Shown piece by piece: positions 43,440 through 52,435 of a stretch of DNA of 64,000 bases. A program made the translations under genes and the position numbers. Origin of the DNA: JAITWN01 sp964437335 (lineage in GTDB: Bacteria > Pseudomonadota > Gammaproteobacteria > SZUA-140). Within the stretch, counting starts at the first letter, position 1. Every line of letters begins with the position of its first letter. The notes below the pieces were generated by a model. It saw only the letters and a list, made by a program, of their open reading frames with translations. It did no database searches and was not told the origin of the DNA. The stretch covers positions 1 to 64,000 of the forward strand of contig CAYTGL010000008.1 of assembly GCA_964437335.1 (NCBI GenBank). Reading direction: 5' to 3'.

Positions 43440-43445
43440 CCCTTT
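43410..43445. repeat. GGGTCAGACCC palindrome, copy 6 (36 bp)
   Basis: Near-perfect palindrome (one mismatch) of GGGTCAGACCC and GGGTCTGACCC around CATTAATA. It overlaps the end of rluC, providing its last codons and stop, and ends 6 bp before the HAD phosphatase gene. Confidence 0.93.
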
Positions 43446-43451
43446 ACCGAT

Positions 43452-44126
43452 ATGCAACTGCCGTACAAACTGCTGGTCTTCGACTGGGACGGGACGCTGA
43501 TGGATTCGGAGGCGCGGATCGTCGGCTGCCTCGCGATGACGTTTACGGATCTCGGTCTCACGCCGCCGCCGCGCGAGTCGCTGCTGAACGTGATCGGGCT
43601 CGGGCTGCCGGAGGCATTCCGGGCGCTGGCGCCGGACGCCGACGGGGAAGTCCTCCGGCGCCTGACCGATCGTTATCGCTATCACTTCCTGTCGGATCAT
43701 CATGCGCCGGCGACGCTGTTCGCGGGGGCGCGCGCGACGCTGGAGATGCTGGATCGCGCCGGCTATCTGCTCGGGGTCGCGACCGGCAAGGGCCGCCGCG
43801 GCCTCGACCGCTCGCTCGAGGAAACCGGCTGCGGGCCGCTATTTGCGGTAACCCGCTGCGCCGACGAGACTGCGTCGAAGCCCGCTCCGCGCATGCTGCT
43901 CGAGATCATGGACGTCGCCGGTGTGCGGCCTCATGAAACGCTGATGATTGGCGATACCGAATATGACCTGCAAATGGCGCACAACGCCGGCACGGACGCG
44001 CTTGCGGTCAGTTACGGCGTGCATGCCCGCGAACGCCTCCTCGCCGCCGGACCGCTCGCATGCGTGGATGACATCCGCGAAGTGTGCGCCTGGTTGGAAC
44101 GGAGGCAGCGCGGCGATATAGAATAG
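43452..44126 (+). CDS. HAD-IA family hydrolase, phosphoglycolate-phosphatase-like
   Basis: A 224-residue haloacid-dehalogenase phosphatase. Motif I is VFDWDGTLMDSE, motif II LLGVATGKG, the motif III lysine lies in ETASKPAPRMLLE, and motif IV is MIGDTEYDLQMA. A helical cap domain follows motif I. HAD genes of this kind are commonly found beside rluC in Gammaproteobacteria. The substrate cannot be told from sequence; phosphoglycolate or a related small phosphoester is possible. Confidence 0.9.
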   Translation: MQLPYKLLVFDWDGTLMDSEARIVGCLAMTFTDLGLTPPPRESLLNVIGLGLPEAFRALAPDADGEVLRRLTDRYRYHFLSDHHAPATLFAGARATLEMLDRAGYLLGVATGKGRRGLDRSLEETGCGPLFAVTRCADETASKPAPRMLLEIMDVAGVRPHETLMIGDTEYDLQMAHNAGTDALAVSYGVHARERLLAAGPLACVDDIREVCAWLERRQRGDIE

Positions 44127-44166
44127 GACAACCGGATTCCAACACGGGACATAAACGGAAACGAAC

Positions 44167-45213
44167 ATGGCAGACAATGATAAACAGGATCCCTGGCTCG
44201 GCGACCCGCGTGAAGCCGCGGCGCATGCGGTGAAAGCGGCGGGCAAGGGCGGACAGCGCGCCTCCGGCGCGGGTTCTGGCGGTGGCGACAATGCCTGGGC
44301 GCATGATGTGCTCGAGCGTCTCGCGTTCTCGTCGATCCGTGAGCAACGCCGCTCGCGGCGCTGGAACATTTTTTTCAAGTTACTGTTCTTCTCGTACCTG
44401 ACGCTGCTGCTGTTCCTGTACTGGCCGGGCGGTTTTGGCAGTGACGGTCTCGGTGACGCCCACACCGCGCTGATCGAGATCCACGGCGTTATCGCCGACG
44501 GCCAGGAGGCGAGCGCGGACAATATCATCACCGGCCTGCGGCGCGCCTTCGACAACGAGCACGCCGAAGCCATCATCCTGCGCATCAACAGCCCGGGCGG
44601 CAGTCCGGTGCAGGCCGGTTATGTCAATGACGAGATCACGCGCCTGCGCGGCCTGCATCCCGACAAGAAACTGTACGCCGTGGTTACTGACATCTGCGCG
44701 TCGGGCGGTTACTACATCGCGGCCGGCGCCGACGAGATCTATGCCGACAAGGCCAGCATCGTCGGCTCGATCGGCGTGCTGATCGACGGCTTTGGCTTCG
44801 TCGACACGCTGGAAAAACTCGGCGTCGAGCGCCGCCTGATCACGGCCGGGGAGAGCAAGGGCTTCCTCGACCCGTTCTCGCCGCTGAAGGACGCGGACAT
44901 CGGCCATGTGCGCGCGATGCTGGACGACGTGCATAAGCAATTCATCGCCGTCGTCAGGAAAGGGCGCGGAGACCGCCTCAACGGCGCCGATGGCACGCTG
45001 TTCACCGGCCTGACCTGGACCGGCGAGGAGAGCCTGAAACTCGGCCTGATCGACGGCCTCGGCAGCAGCAGCTTCGTCGCCCGCGAGATCGTCGGAGAGG
45101 AACGGATCGTCGATTACACCTACCGGCGCCCGGTATTCGAGCGCTTCGCCAACCGTATCGGCATGGTTCTCGCGAACACCGTGATGACCGCATTCCGCGG
45201 CGAAATGCGCTGA
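44167..45213 (+). CDS. sppA: S49 family signal peptide peptidase
   Basis: A 348-residue membrane-bound serine protease (short SppA type) that degrades leftover signal peptides. A cytosolic low-complexity N-terminus is followed by one membrane segment (about 72-92) and the protease domain. The nucleophile Ser lies in ASGGYYIAAGADEIYADKASIVGSIGV, with the lysine of the Ser-Lys dyad expected near GESKGFLDPFSP. RluC-HAD-SppA is a common gene order. It is convergent with the P-type ATPase gene, 14 bp away. Confidence 0.92.
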   Translation: MADNDKQDPWLGDPREAAAHAVKAAGKGGQRASGAGSGGGDNAWAHDVLERLAFSSIREQRRSRRWNIFFKLLFFSYLTLLLFLYWPGGFGSDGLGDAHTALIEIHGVIADGQEASADNIITGLRRAFDNEHAEAIILRINSPGGSPVQAGYVNDEITRLRGLHPDKKLYAVVTDICASGGYYIAAGADEIYADKASIVGSIGVLIDGFGFVDTLEKLGVERRLITAGESKGFLDPFSPLKDADIGHVRAMLDDVHKQFIAVVRKGRGDRLNGADGTLFTGLTWTGEESLKLGLIDGLGSSSFVAREIVGEERIVDYTYRRPVFERFANRIGMVLANTVMTAFRGEMR

Positions 45214-45227
45214 CAGAGGGCCTGGGG

Positions 45228-47951
45228 TCAGATCAGCAATAGATTGCGAGCTTTCTTTCCGAGCCACTTCTCGATCTCGAGGATCACGAACACCAGCACG
45301 CCGATCGCGATGATCGCGGCGCCGTGCACGAAGTCGACCGGGCGGCTTTCAAAGAAGAAATTCATGAACGGCGCGTAGGTGAAGGTCAGTTGCAGCGTGA
45401 CGACCGCCGTCAGCGCGATCCAGATCGGCCGGGTGCCGAACATCCGTTGCCACGAGAAAGAGCCGCTGCCGAGGTAGCGGATGTTGAACAGGTAGAATAC
45501 CTCCATGACGATGAGGACGTTGACCGCGTAGGTGCGGGCCTCATCGAGCGTCGCGCCGTTGGCCTGTGACCCGAAGAACATCGCGAACATTCCGGCGAGG
45601 AACAGCAGCGAGACCAGGCAGATGCGCCAGACGAGAAACCCCGACAGGATCGGCTCGCCGCGCCGCCGCGGCGGCCGTTTCATGACGTCGGGTTCCGTCG
45701 CCTCGAACGCAAGCGCCATCGCGAGCACGACCGAACTGACCATGTTGATCCAGAGGATCTGCAGCGGCGTGATCGGCAGCGTGAAGCCGGCCAGCACCGC
45801 GATGACGACGCCGAGCGACTCGCCGCCGTTGATCGGCAGCAGGAACAGGATCGCCTTCTTCAGGTTGTCGTAAACGGTGCGGCCCTCGCGCACCGCCTGC
45901 GCGATCGACACGAAGTTGTCGTCGGCGAGCACCATGCCGGAGGCCTCCTTGGCGGCTTCGGTGCCGTTCTTGCCCATCGCGACGCCGACGTCGGCGCGCT
46001 TCAGCGCCGGGGTATCGTTGACGCCGTCGCCGGTCATCGCGACAACCTTGCCCTGGGATTGCAGCGCCTCGACGAGGCGCAATTTATGTTCGGGCGTCGT
46101 GCGGGCGAATACGTCGATACGCTCGGCGGCGGCGGCGAACGTAGCGTCGTCCATCTCGTCGAGCTCGCGCCCGGTGACGACCTCGCGGCCGTTCACGAGC
46201 CCGAGCTGGCCCGCGATCGCGAGCGCGGTCGCGGCGTGGTCGCCGGTGATCATCTTGACGCGGATGCCGGCCGACTGGCATTCGGCGATCGCGTCGATCG
46301 CCTCGTCGCGCGGCGGATCCATCAGGCCGACCAGTCCGAGCAGCACGAGTCCGGTCTCGACGTCCTCGAAGTTCAGCATCGACCGGGCGCCGGAAACGGG
46401 GCGCGTCGCGATCGCGAGCACGCGCTGGCCGCCGGCGGCGATCGCGTCGATGCGCCGGTGCCACGCGTCGGCGTCTATCGGCCGGTCTCCGCCGGCGTGC
46501 CGTTCGCGTTCGCACATGCCGACCAGTTTCTCGGGCGCGCCCTTGACGTAGACATAACCGTTGCCTTCGTGATCATGGTCAAGCACCGCCATGAAGCGGT
46601 GCGCGGCATCGAACGGGATGACGTCGGTACGGGTGTAATGTCCGCGCTCGAGCGCAACGTCGAAGCCGGCCTTGACCGCGGCGACCAGCAGCGCGCCTTC
46701 CATCGGGTCGCCGTCGATGCGCCATTCCCCGTCGCGCTGATGCAATGACGAGTCGCTGCAGAGAACGCCGGCGCGCAGGAACTCGCCGAGGCCGGGATGA
46801 TCGTCGGTATCGACGGCGATATCGTCGAGGCGGAATTCCCCGTGCGGATCGTAGCCGGTGCCGGTCGTCGTGAAGGTGTGTCCGGCGAGCGTGACCGTGC
46901 GTACCGTCATTTCGTTGCGCGTCAGCGTGCCGGTCTTGTCGGAACAGATGATCGACACCGCGCCGAGCGTCTCGACCATCGGCAGCCGGCGGATGATCGC
47001 GTTGCGCGCGGCCATGCGCTGGACGCCGATCGCCATCGTCACGGTCAGGATCGTCGGCAGTCCCTCGGGGATCGCGGACACCGCGAGCGCAACGGCGATC
47101 AGGAACATCATGGCCGGGGACTGGCCCTGTACGAAAGAGCCGTACAGGAACAGCAGCAGCACCGCCCCGAGGATCACGAACGTCAGCCGGCGCGCGAACA
47201 TGCCCATCTGTTCGAGCAGCGGCGTCGTCAGCGTCTCGACGTCGGTCAGCATCCCGCTGATGCGGCCGATCTCGGTGCGGCCGCCGGTCGCGACGACGAC
47301 GCCGGCGCCCTGGCCCGCGGTGACCAGCGTGCCGGAGAACGCGAGGCAGTGGCGGTCGCCGAGATCGGTCTTCTCCGCGACGACCTCGACGGACTTGTCG
47401 ATCGGCACCGATTCTCCGGTCAGCACGGCCTCCTGGATGCGCAGTCCCTTGATCTTCAGCAGCCGCAGATCGGCCGGCACCTTGTCGCCGGGTTCGAGCA
47501 GCACGACGTCGCCGGGTACGAGATCTTCGGCCGGCAGCGTATGGCGGCGGCCGTCGCGTGTCACCGACGCGTTCGGCGCGAGCATGTGGCGGATCGCGTC
47601 GAGTGCCTGCTCGGCGCGGCCTTCCTGGACGAAACCGACGACGGTATTGACGATGACGACCGCCATGATGACCGTTGCATCGATCCAGTGGCCAATCAGC
47701 ACGGTCACGACCGCGGCGACGATCAGCACCTGGATCAGCAGATTGTTGAACTGCGCGAGCAGGCGAATCAGCGGGCCGCGGGTCTGCGGCGGCGGGAGGC
47801 GGTTATGGCCGTATCGTTCGAGCCGCCGGACGGCCTCGTCCGCGGCGAGGCCGTCATGGCCGCTGTTCAGGAGTTCGAGCGCCTGATCCCCGCGGAGCGC
47901 ATGCCAGGGACGCTCTTCGCCGGTATCTTCCTTGAGGGTGTCCGTGTTCAT
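45228..47951 (-). CDS. Cation-transporting P-type ATPase (P2-type)
   Basis: A 907-residue ion pump with ten expected membrane helices. Visible are the cation-ATPase N-terminal domain, TGES at 178-181, PEGLP in M4 (295-299), phosphorylation Asp338 in SDKTGTLT, KGAPEKL, and TGDGVNDTPALK. M5 keeps an N-x-x-E (NGGE), but M6 reads INMVSSVVLAM where SERCA has N-x-x-T-D, so the main Ca-binding Asp is absent. Ion specificity is therefore uncertain. The start at 47951 is 20 bp after maf on the same strand. Its stop lies in a GGGGTCAGATC resembling one repeat unit. Confidence 0.9.
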   Translation of the reverse strand: MNTDTLKEDTGEERPWHALRGDQALELLNSGHDGLAADEAVRRLERYGHNRLPPPQTRGPLIRLLAQFNNLLIQVLIVAAVVTVLIGHWIDATVIMAVVIVNTVVGFVQEGRAEQALDAIRHMLAPNASVTRDGRRHTLPAEDLVPGDVVLLEPGDKVPADLRLLKIKGLRIQEAVLTGESVPIDKSVEVVAEKTDLGDRHCLAFSGTLVTAGQGAGVVVATGGRTEIGRISGMLTDVETLTTPLLEQMGMFARRLTFVILGAVLLLFLYGSFVQGQSPAMMFLIAVALAVSAIPEGLPTILTVTMAIGVQRMAARNAIIRRLPMVETLGAVSIICSDKTGTLTRNEMTVRTVTLAGHTFTTTGTGYDPHGEFRLDDIAVDTDDHPGLGEFLRAGVLCSDSSLHQRDGEWRIDGDPMEGALLVAAVKAGFDVALERGHYTRTDVIPFDAAHRFMAVLDHDHEGNGYVYVKGAPEKLVGMCERERHAGGDRPIDADAWHRRIDAIAAGGQRVLAIATRPVSGARSMLNFEDVETGLVLLGLVGLMDPPRDEAIDAIAECQSAGIRVKMITGDHAATALAIAGQLGLVNGREVVTGRELDEMDDATFAAAAERIDVFARTTPEHKLRLVEALQSQGKVVAMTGDGVNDTPALKRADVGVAMGKNGTEAAKEASGMVLADDNFVSIAQAVREGRTVYDNLKKAILFLLPINGGESLGVVIAVLAGFTLPITPLQILWINMVSSVVLAMALAFEATEPDVMKRPPRRRGEPILSGFLVWRICLVSLLFLAGMFAMFFGSQANGATLDEARTYAVNVLIVMEVFYLFNIRYLGSGSFSWQRMFGTRPIWIALTAVVTLQLTFTYAPFMNFFFESRPVDFVHGAAIIAIGVLVFVILEIEKWLGKKARNLLLI

Positions 47952-47971
47952 GAGAGACAGCCCGGTACGAT

Positions 47972-48598
47972 TCAATGTTCGGCGTACAGATCGACCCCTT
48001 CGGCTTCGAGCATCCGACTGAGGCGGATCAGCGGCAGGCCGATCAGTGCGGTCGGGTCTTCGCTGTCGATATGCTCGAGCAGAGTGATGCCGAGGCGCTC
48101 GACTTGCAGTGCGCCGGCGCAGGCATAGGGCCGATCGCGGGAGACGTAACCTTCGATTGTCGCGCGGTCGAGCCGGCGGAACGTGACCTGCGTCGGGACC
48201 ATGTCGAGCTGCACGTGGTTGTTCGCCGCATTCAGCACACAAATCGCCGTCAGGAACGGCAGCGTGCGGCCCGATGACGCGAGCAGTTGTTCGATCGCCG
48301 CCGCGCGCCCGCCGGGCTTGCCGATGATGCGCCCGTCGAGCACCGCGATCTGGTCCGAACCGATGATCAGGGCTTCGGGTCGATCCGCCGCGATGCGCCG
48401 GGCCTTGGCCTCGGCGAGCCTGAGCGCCATCGCCTCGGGCGCCTCGCCGGACAGCGGGCTTTCGTCGATGTCCGGAGCGGCCGTCTCGAAGGCGATCCCG
48501 AGCCGCTCCATCAGCAGGCGACGGTACGGAGAACTGGAGGCGAGGATCAGGTTCGGGGGGCGTGACGCTGCGGAAGGTCTGTCCTGCGGTCTGGTCAT
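47972..48598 (-). CDS. maf: Maf-family nucleoside triphosphate pyrophosphatase (YceF type)
   Basis: Hydrolyses modified nucleotides such as 7-methyl-GTP (YceF) or dTTP/UTP (Maf). The 208 residues include LILASSSPYRRLLMERLG (SSSPxR) and IIGSDQIAVLDGRIIGKPG, the Maf signatures. In Gammaproteobacteria this gene lies divergent from yceD, as here, supporting the YceF assignment. A 22-residue, poorly conserved N-terminus precedes the motif, so a later start is possible. Confidence 0.92.
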   Translation of the reverse strand: MTRPQDRPSAASRPPNLILASSSPYRRLLMERLGIAFETAAPDIDESPLSGEAPEAMALRLAEAKARRIAADRPEALIIGSDQIAVLDGRIIGKPGGRAAAIEQLLASSGRTLPFLTAICVLNAANNHVQLDMVPTQVTFRRLDRATIEGYVSRDRPYACAGALQVERLGITLLEHIDSEDPTALIGLPLIRLSRMLEAEGVDLYAEH

Positions 48599-48666
48599 TC
48601 TGCTCCTGAAGTGTGTCCGAAGGGTTCTGCGGAATAGTCTGAATAAAATAATTTTATTAGTAAATT

Positions 48667-48695
48667 TTGACAGTTACAGGATCTGGCCCTATGAT
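48667..48695 (+). promoter_or_regulatory. Consensus sigma70 promoter of the yceD-rpmF-fab operon
   Basis: TTGACA (48667-48672), a 17-base spacer and TATGAT (48690-48695): a perfect -35 and five of six -10 bases. The predicted start is about 48702, only two bases before the yceD ATG, which implies an almost leaderless mRNA or a later start codon. Confidence 0.9.
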
Positions 48696-48703
48696 GTCCG
48701 GCT

Positions 48704-49237
48704 ATGTCTGGCCGACTTCCGCAGATGGTACATCCGGGTCGCCTGGCCGAGTCGGGTGTGACGCTGCGCGGCAGCCTGCCCCTCACCGCGATGACGCGGC
48801 TCGCCGGTTACCTGCATGATACAGAAGGCGAAGTCAATGTCGAACTGGATTTCGGCATCGATGCGCAAAAGGTCTGCTATGTGCAGGGCAGGCTGACGGC
48901 GACCCTGCACTTGGTCTGCCAGCGGTGTCTGCAGTTGCTCGCGTATCCACTGGATCTCGATACGGCCCTCGGCGTGACGCCGACGGAAGCCGCTGCCGAG
49001 AGCCTGCCCGGCCATTACGAACCGGTCATCGTTGAGGAATCACGACTGGATCTCGGCAAGCTCGTCGAGGATGAACTGCTGCTGGCTTTGCCGATCGTCC
49101 CGATGCATGCGGTCGACGCATGCCGCATCGACCAGCGGCTGATCGACAGGCCGGAATCCGGACGGGTGGAGCCACAGGAGACTCGCCGTCCGTTCGCCGG
49201 ACTCGGCGAACTGCTCAAGGAAAAGGAACGAAACTGA
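48704..49237 (+). CDS. yceD: YceD family protein (DUF177), 23S rRNA accumulation
   Basis: A 177-residue protein of the family next to rpmF in almost all bacteria; in plants and E. coli it is needed for normal 23S rRNA levels. The LVCQRCL motif (Cys pair CxxC) and the C-terminal RPFAGLGELLKEKE are characteristic. The start at 48704 keeps the conserved LP dipeptide near the N-terminus; the alternative ATG at 48725 would lose it. It is first in the operon and sits at the predicted transcription start. Confidence 0.9.
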   Translation: MSGRLPQMVHPGRLAESGVTLRGSLPLTAMTRLAGYLHDTEGEVNVELDFGIDAQKVCYVQGRLTATLHLVCQRCLQLLAYPLDLDTALGVTPTEAAAESLPGHYEPVIVEESRLDLGKLVEDELLLALPIVPMHAVDACRIDQRLIDRPESGRVEPQETRRPFAGLGELLKEKERN

Positions 49238-49260
49238 ATCAACCACGGAGTGATTGAATC

Positions 49261-49446
49261 ATGGCTGTACAACAAAACAGAAAATCGGCATCGAAGCGCG
49301 GCATGCGCCGCGCACACGACCGCCTGAAGGCGCCGACGATTTCCGTCGACCCGACCAGCGGTGAAACCCATCTGCGTCATCATGTGACCCCCGGCGGCTA
49401 CTTCCGCGGGCGTAAGGTCATAGACACGAAGGAAGGGGAAGTCTGA
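49261..49446 (+). CDS. rpmF: 50S ribosomal protein L32
   Basis: A 61-residue ribosomal protein. It begins MAVQQNRKSASKRGMRRAHD, the L32 consensus. The C-terminal segment lacks the cysteines of zinc-binding forms, as is common in Gammaproteobacteria. A CACGGAGTG ribosome binding site lies upstream. It is 23 bp after yceD and 3 bp before plsX. Confidence 0.97.
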   Translation: MAVQQNRKSASKRGMRRAHDRLKAPTISVDPTSGETHLRHHVTPGGYFRGRKVIDTKEGEV

Positions 49447-49449
49447 GGC

Positions 49450-50487
49450 TTGAGTCTGAAGATAGCCCTTGACGCGATGGGTGGTGACCATGGTCCCACG
49501 GTCACCGTCCCCGCATCACTCACCGCACTCGCTCAGCATCCGGATCTCCACCTGATCCTGGTCGGCGATCAGCAGGCGCTCGAACGGGAATTCGAAAGGC
49601 ACGGCGCGAAGATTGACTCGCGACTGTCGATTCGTCACGCCTCGCAGAAGGTCGAGATGCATGAACTGCCGTCACAGGCGCTGCGCGGCAAGCGCGATTC
49701 CTCGATGCGGATCGCGATCAATATGGTCAAGGAAAATGAGGCCGCGGCTTGCGTCAGCGCCGGTAACACCGGCGCGCTGATGGCGACCGCACGCTATGTG
49801 CTGAAGACGCTGCCCGGCGTCGAACGGCCGGCGATCATAGCCGCGCTGCCGACGATCCGCGCTCATACCCGCATGCTCGACCTCGGCGCAAACGTCGATT
49901 CCCACGCTGACCACCTGTTCCAGTTCGCGGTCATGGGGTCGATATTGACCAGCGCGGTCGACAGCAATCCGTCGCCTACCGTGGGGCTGCTGAATATCGG
50001 CGAGGAGGAGATCAAGGGTAACGACCGGGTCAAGGAAGCGGCGCGCCTGCTCGGCAATTGCGAATTCATCAACTACGCCGGCTTCATCGAAGGGAACGAT
50101 ATCTATGAAGGGACCGTCGATGTCGTCGTCTGCGACGGTTTCGTCGGTAACGTCGCGCTGAAGACCAGCGAGGGCGTTGCGCACATGATGGCACATTTCA
50201 TCAAACAGGAATTCATGCGCACGATGGGCACCCGCCTGCGCGGCGCGGCCGCGAAGCCGGTACTGGACGCGTTCCGGAACAGGATTGACCCGCGCAGATA
50301 CAATGGAGCCAGCTTGGTCGGTCTGCAGGGGATCGTCATCAAGAGCCATGGCAGCGCAGACGAGACTTCGTTTGCCAATGCGATCAAGGAGGCGGTGCTG
50401 GAAGTCAGAAAGGATGTCCCGCAGCGCATCGGCAGTCTCATCGAATCGCTGCTGATGGAAAAGCCGCGGGAAAGGTCGGCAGAGTGA
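49450..50487 (+). CDS. plsX: Phosphate acyltransferase PlsX
   Basis: Makes acyl-phosphate from acyl-ACP for phospholipid synthesis. The 345 residues begin LKIALDAMGGDHGP and contain SAGNTGALMA and DGFVGNVALKTSEG, all PlsX signatures. The start is TTG with a tgaggc site three bases after rpmF; the next in-frame ATG would remove the conserved N-terminus. It overlaps fabH by 4 bases. Confidence 0.96.
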   Translation: MSLKIALDAMGGDHGPTVTVPASLTALAQHPDLHLILVGDQQALEREFERHGAKIDSRLSIRHASQKVEMHELPSQALRGKRDSSMRIAINMVKENEAAACVSAGNTGALMATARYVLKTLPGVERPAIIAALPTIRAHTRMLDLGANVDSHADHLFQFAVMGSILTSAVDSNPSPTVGLLNIGEEEIKGNDRVKEAARLLGNCEFINYAGFIEGNDIYEGTVDVVVCDGFVGNVALKTSEGVAHMMAHFIKQEFMRTMGTRLRGAAAKPVLDAFRNRIDPRRYNGASLVGLQGIVIKSHGSADETSFANAIKEAVLEVRKDVPQRIGSLIESLLMEKPRERSAE

Positions 50488-51452
50488 AGTTCTCCCGCAT
50501 CACCGGCACCGGCGGCTATCTGCCCGAACGAGTGCTGCACAACTCCGATCTCGAAAAGATGGTCGACACTACCGATGAGTGGATCCGGGACCGCACCGGC
50601 ATTCGTATGCGGCATATCGCCGCCGACGGAGAGAATACCGTCCACCTGGCGGAGGCCGCATCGCGGCGGGCAATCGAGGCGGCGGACATCGATGGTCACG
50701 ATATCGACCTGATCGTCGTCGCGACGACGACGCCGGACCGGGTCTTTCCGAGCACCGCCTGTCTGCTGCAACAGCGTCTCGGCCTGCACGGCCAGACCGC
50801 GTTTGACCTCCAGGCGGTATGCAGCGGTTTCATCTATGCGCTTGGCGTTGCGGACAAGTTCATTCGTACCGGGTCCGCGCGCTGCGCGCTCGTCGTCGGC
50901 GCCGATACCCTGTCGCGGATCACCGACTGGACCGATCGCAGCACCTGCGTCCTGTTCGGTGACGGCGCCGGCGCGGTGATTCTCCAGGCGAATGACGAGC
51001 CCGGCATCGTCTCGACTCATCTGCATGCCGATGGCAGCTATCAGGAACTGCTGATGGTGCCGGCAGGCATTTCCGAGGGCTATGATCAGGTTCGCGAAGG
51101 CAAGGCGTATATCCAGATGCAGGGTAGCGAGGTATTCAAGGTCGCGGTCAACACGCTGGAGCGTATCGTCGATGAGACTCTGGTCGCAAACAGGCTGCAC
51201 AAGAGTGATATCGACTGGGTCATCCCGCACCAGGCCAATATCCGCATCATTGCCGCCACCGCGCGCAAACTCGGCCTGCCGATGGAACGCGTCGTCGTCA
51301 CCGTCGATTTGCACGGCAACACCTCGGCGGCGTCGATCCCTCTCGCGCTGGACGTCGCGGTGCGCGATGGCCGGATCAAGCGCGGCGAGATGCTGCTGCT
51401 CGAGGCCTTCGGCGGCGGTTTCACCTGGGGCTCTGCATTAATCAAGTACTAG
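50484..51452 (+). CDS. fabH: 3-oxoacyl-ACP synthase III
   Basis: Condenses acetyl-CoA with malonyl-ACP to start fatty-acid synthesis. The 322 residues have catalytic Cys113 in AVCSGFIYAL, His in IPHQANIRI and Asn in HGNTSAASIP. The WIRDRTGIRMRH N-terminal motif is present. It overlaps plsX (GTGA) and is followed by fabD 17 bp later. Primer preference cannot be read from the sequence. Confidence 0.97.
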   Translation: MKFSRITGTGGYLPERVLHNSDLEKMVDTTDEWIRDRTGIRMRHIAADGENTVHLAEAASRRAIEAADIDGHDIDLIVVATTTPDRVFPSTACLLQQRLGLHGQTAFDLQAVCSGFIYALGVADKFIRTGSARCALVVGADTLSRITDWTDRSTCVLFGDGAGAVILQANDEPGIVSTHLHADGSYQELLMVPAGISEGYDQVREGKAYIQMQGSEVFKVAVNTLERIVDETLVANRLHKSDIDWVIPHQANIRIIAATARKLGLPMERVVVTVDLHGNTSAASIPLALDVAVRDGRIKRGEMLLLEAFGGGFTWGSALIKY

Positions 51453-51469
51453 CGTTATAATTCGCAACA

Positions 51470-52414
51470 ATGAGTGATATCGACAAAAACCTCGCCATCG
51501 TCTTTCCGGGCCAGGGCTCCCAGTCGGTCGGGATGCTGGCCGAGATGGGCGGCGCCTATCCGATCGTGGGGGATACCTTCGACGCCGCCTCCGAGGTGCT
51601 TGGTTACGACCTGTGGCGCCTGATCCAGGATGGCCCCGAGGCAGATCTGAATCGTACCGATCGTACTCAGCCGGCGATGCTCGTTGCCGGCATCGCGATC
51701 TGGCGCGTCTGGTGTCAGTGTGGTGGTCCCATGCCGTCCGTCATGGCCGGCCACAGCCTTGGCGAATACACCGCGCTCGCGTGCGGCGACGCGATTTCCT
51801 TCGAATGCGCGGTCGAGCTGGTCGCCGAGCGGGGGCGTTACATGCAGGCGGCCGTGCCGGAAGGACAGGGCGCAATGGCGGCGATACTCGGACTCGAGGA
51901 CGAACGGGTCATCGCGCTGTGCGCTGACGCCGCGCAGGGCGAGGTTGTCGCCGCGGTCAATTTCAATTCGCCGGGACAGGTCGTCATCGCCGGCCAGGCA
52001 ACCGCGGTCGAGCGTGCCATCGCGCGCGCGCGCGAGACCGGCGCGAAACGCGCAATCCTGTTACCGGTCAGCGTCCCGTCGCATTGCGCATTGATGCAAC
52101 CGGCCGCCGATCAGATGAGCCAGCTCCTCGAGGTAACGGCGATCGGTATACCGGCGATTCCGGTCTTGCATAATGTCGATGCGAGGGCCCATGGCGACGC
52201 CGGGGATATCCGCTCCGCGCTGGTGCGTCAACTCTACAGCCCGGTGCGCTGGGTCGAAACGATCCAACAAATGAAGCAGCAAGGCATCAAACGCGTCATC
52301 GAGTGCGGCCCCGGCAAGGTGCTGACCGGTCTCGTCAAGCGCATCGACAGGGAACTGGCCGCGATGGCGGTATATGATACGCCATCGCTGCAGGAAGCAC
52401 TGGACCATCAGTAG
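51470..52414 (+). CDS. fabD: Malonyl-CoA:ACP transacylase
   Basis: Loads malonyl groups onto ACP. The 314 residues include VFPGQGSQ, the nucleophile elbow GHSLGEY with Ser96, the later active-site histidine in VPSHCALM, and a conserved FNSPGQVVIAG. It lies between fabH and fabG as usual. Confidence 0.97.
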   Translation: MSDIDKNLAIVFPGQGSQSVGMLAEMGGAYPIVGDTFDAASEVLGYDLWRLIQDGPEADLNRTDRTQPAMLVAGIAIWRVWCQCGGPMPSVMAGHSLGEYTALACGDAISFECAVELVAERGRYMQAAVPEGQGAMAAILGLEDERVIALCADAAQGEVVAAVNFNSPGQVVIAGQATAVERAIARARETGAKRAILLPVSVPSHCALMQPAADQMSQLLEVTAIGIPAIPVLHNVDARAHGDAGDIRSALVRQLYSPVRWVETIQQMKQQGIKRVIECGPGKVLTGLVKRIDRELAAMAVYDTPSLQEALDHQ

Positions 52415-52435
52415 TCTTAATAGCAGGGACACGCC

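Noticed and set aside
46797..48128. A 443-codon plus-strand frame across the P-type ATPase gene
   Set aside because: Composition is rich in Arg, Asp, His and Gly with no domain, and it is antisense to a clear ATPase.
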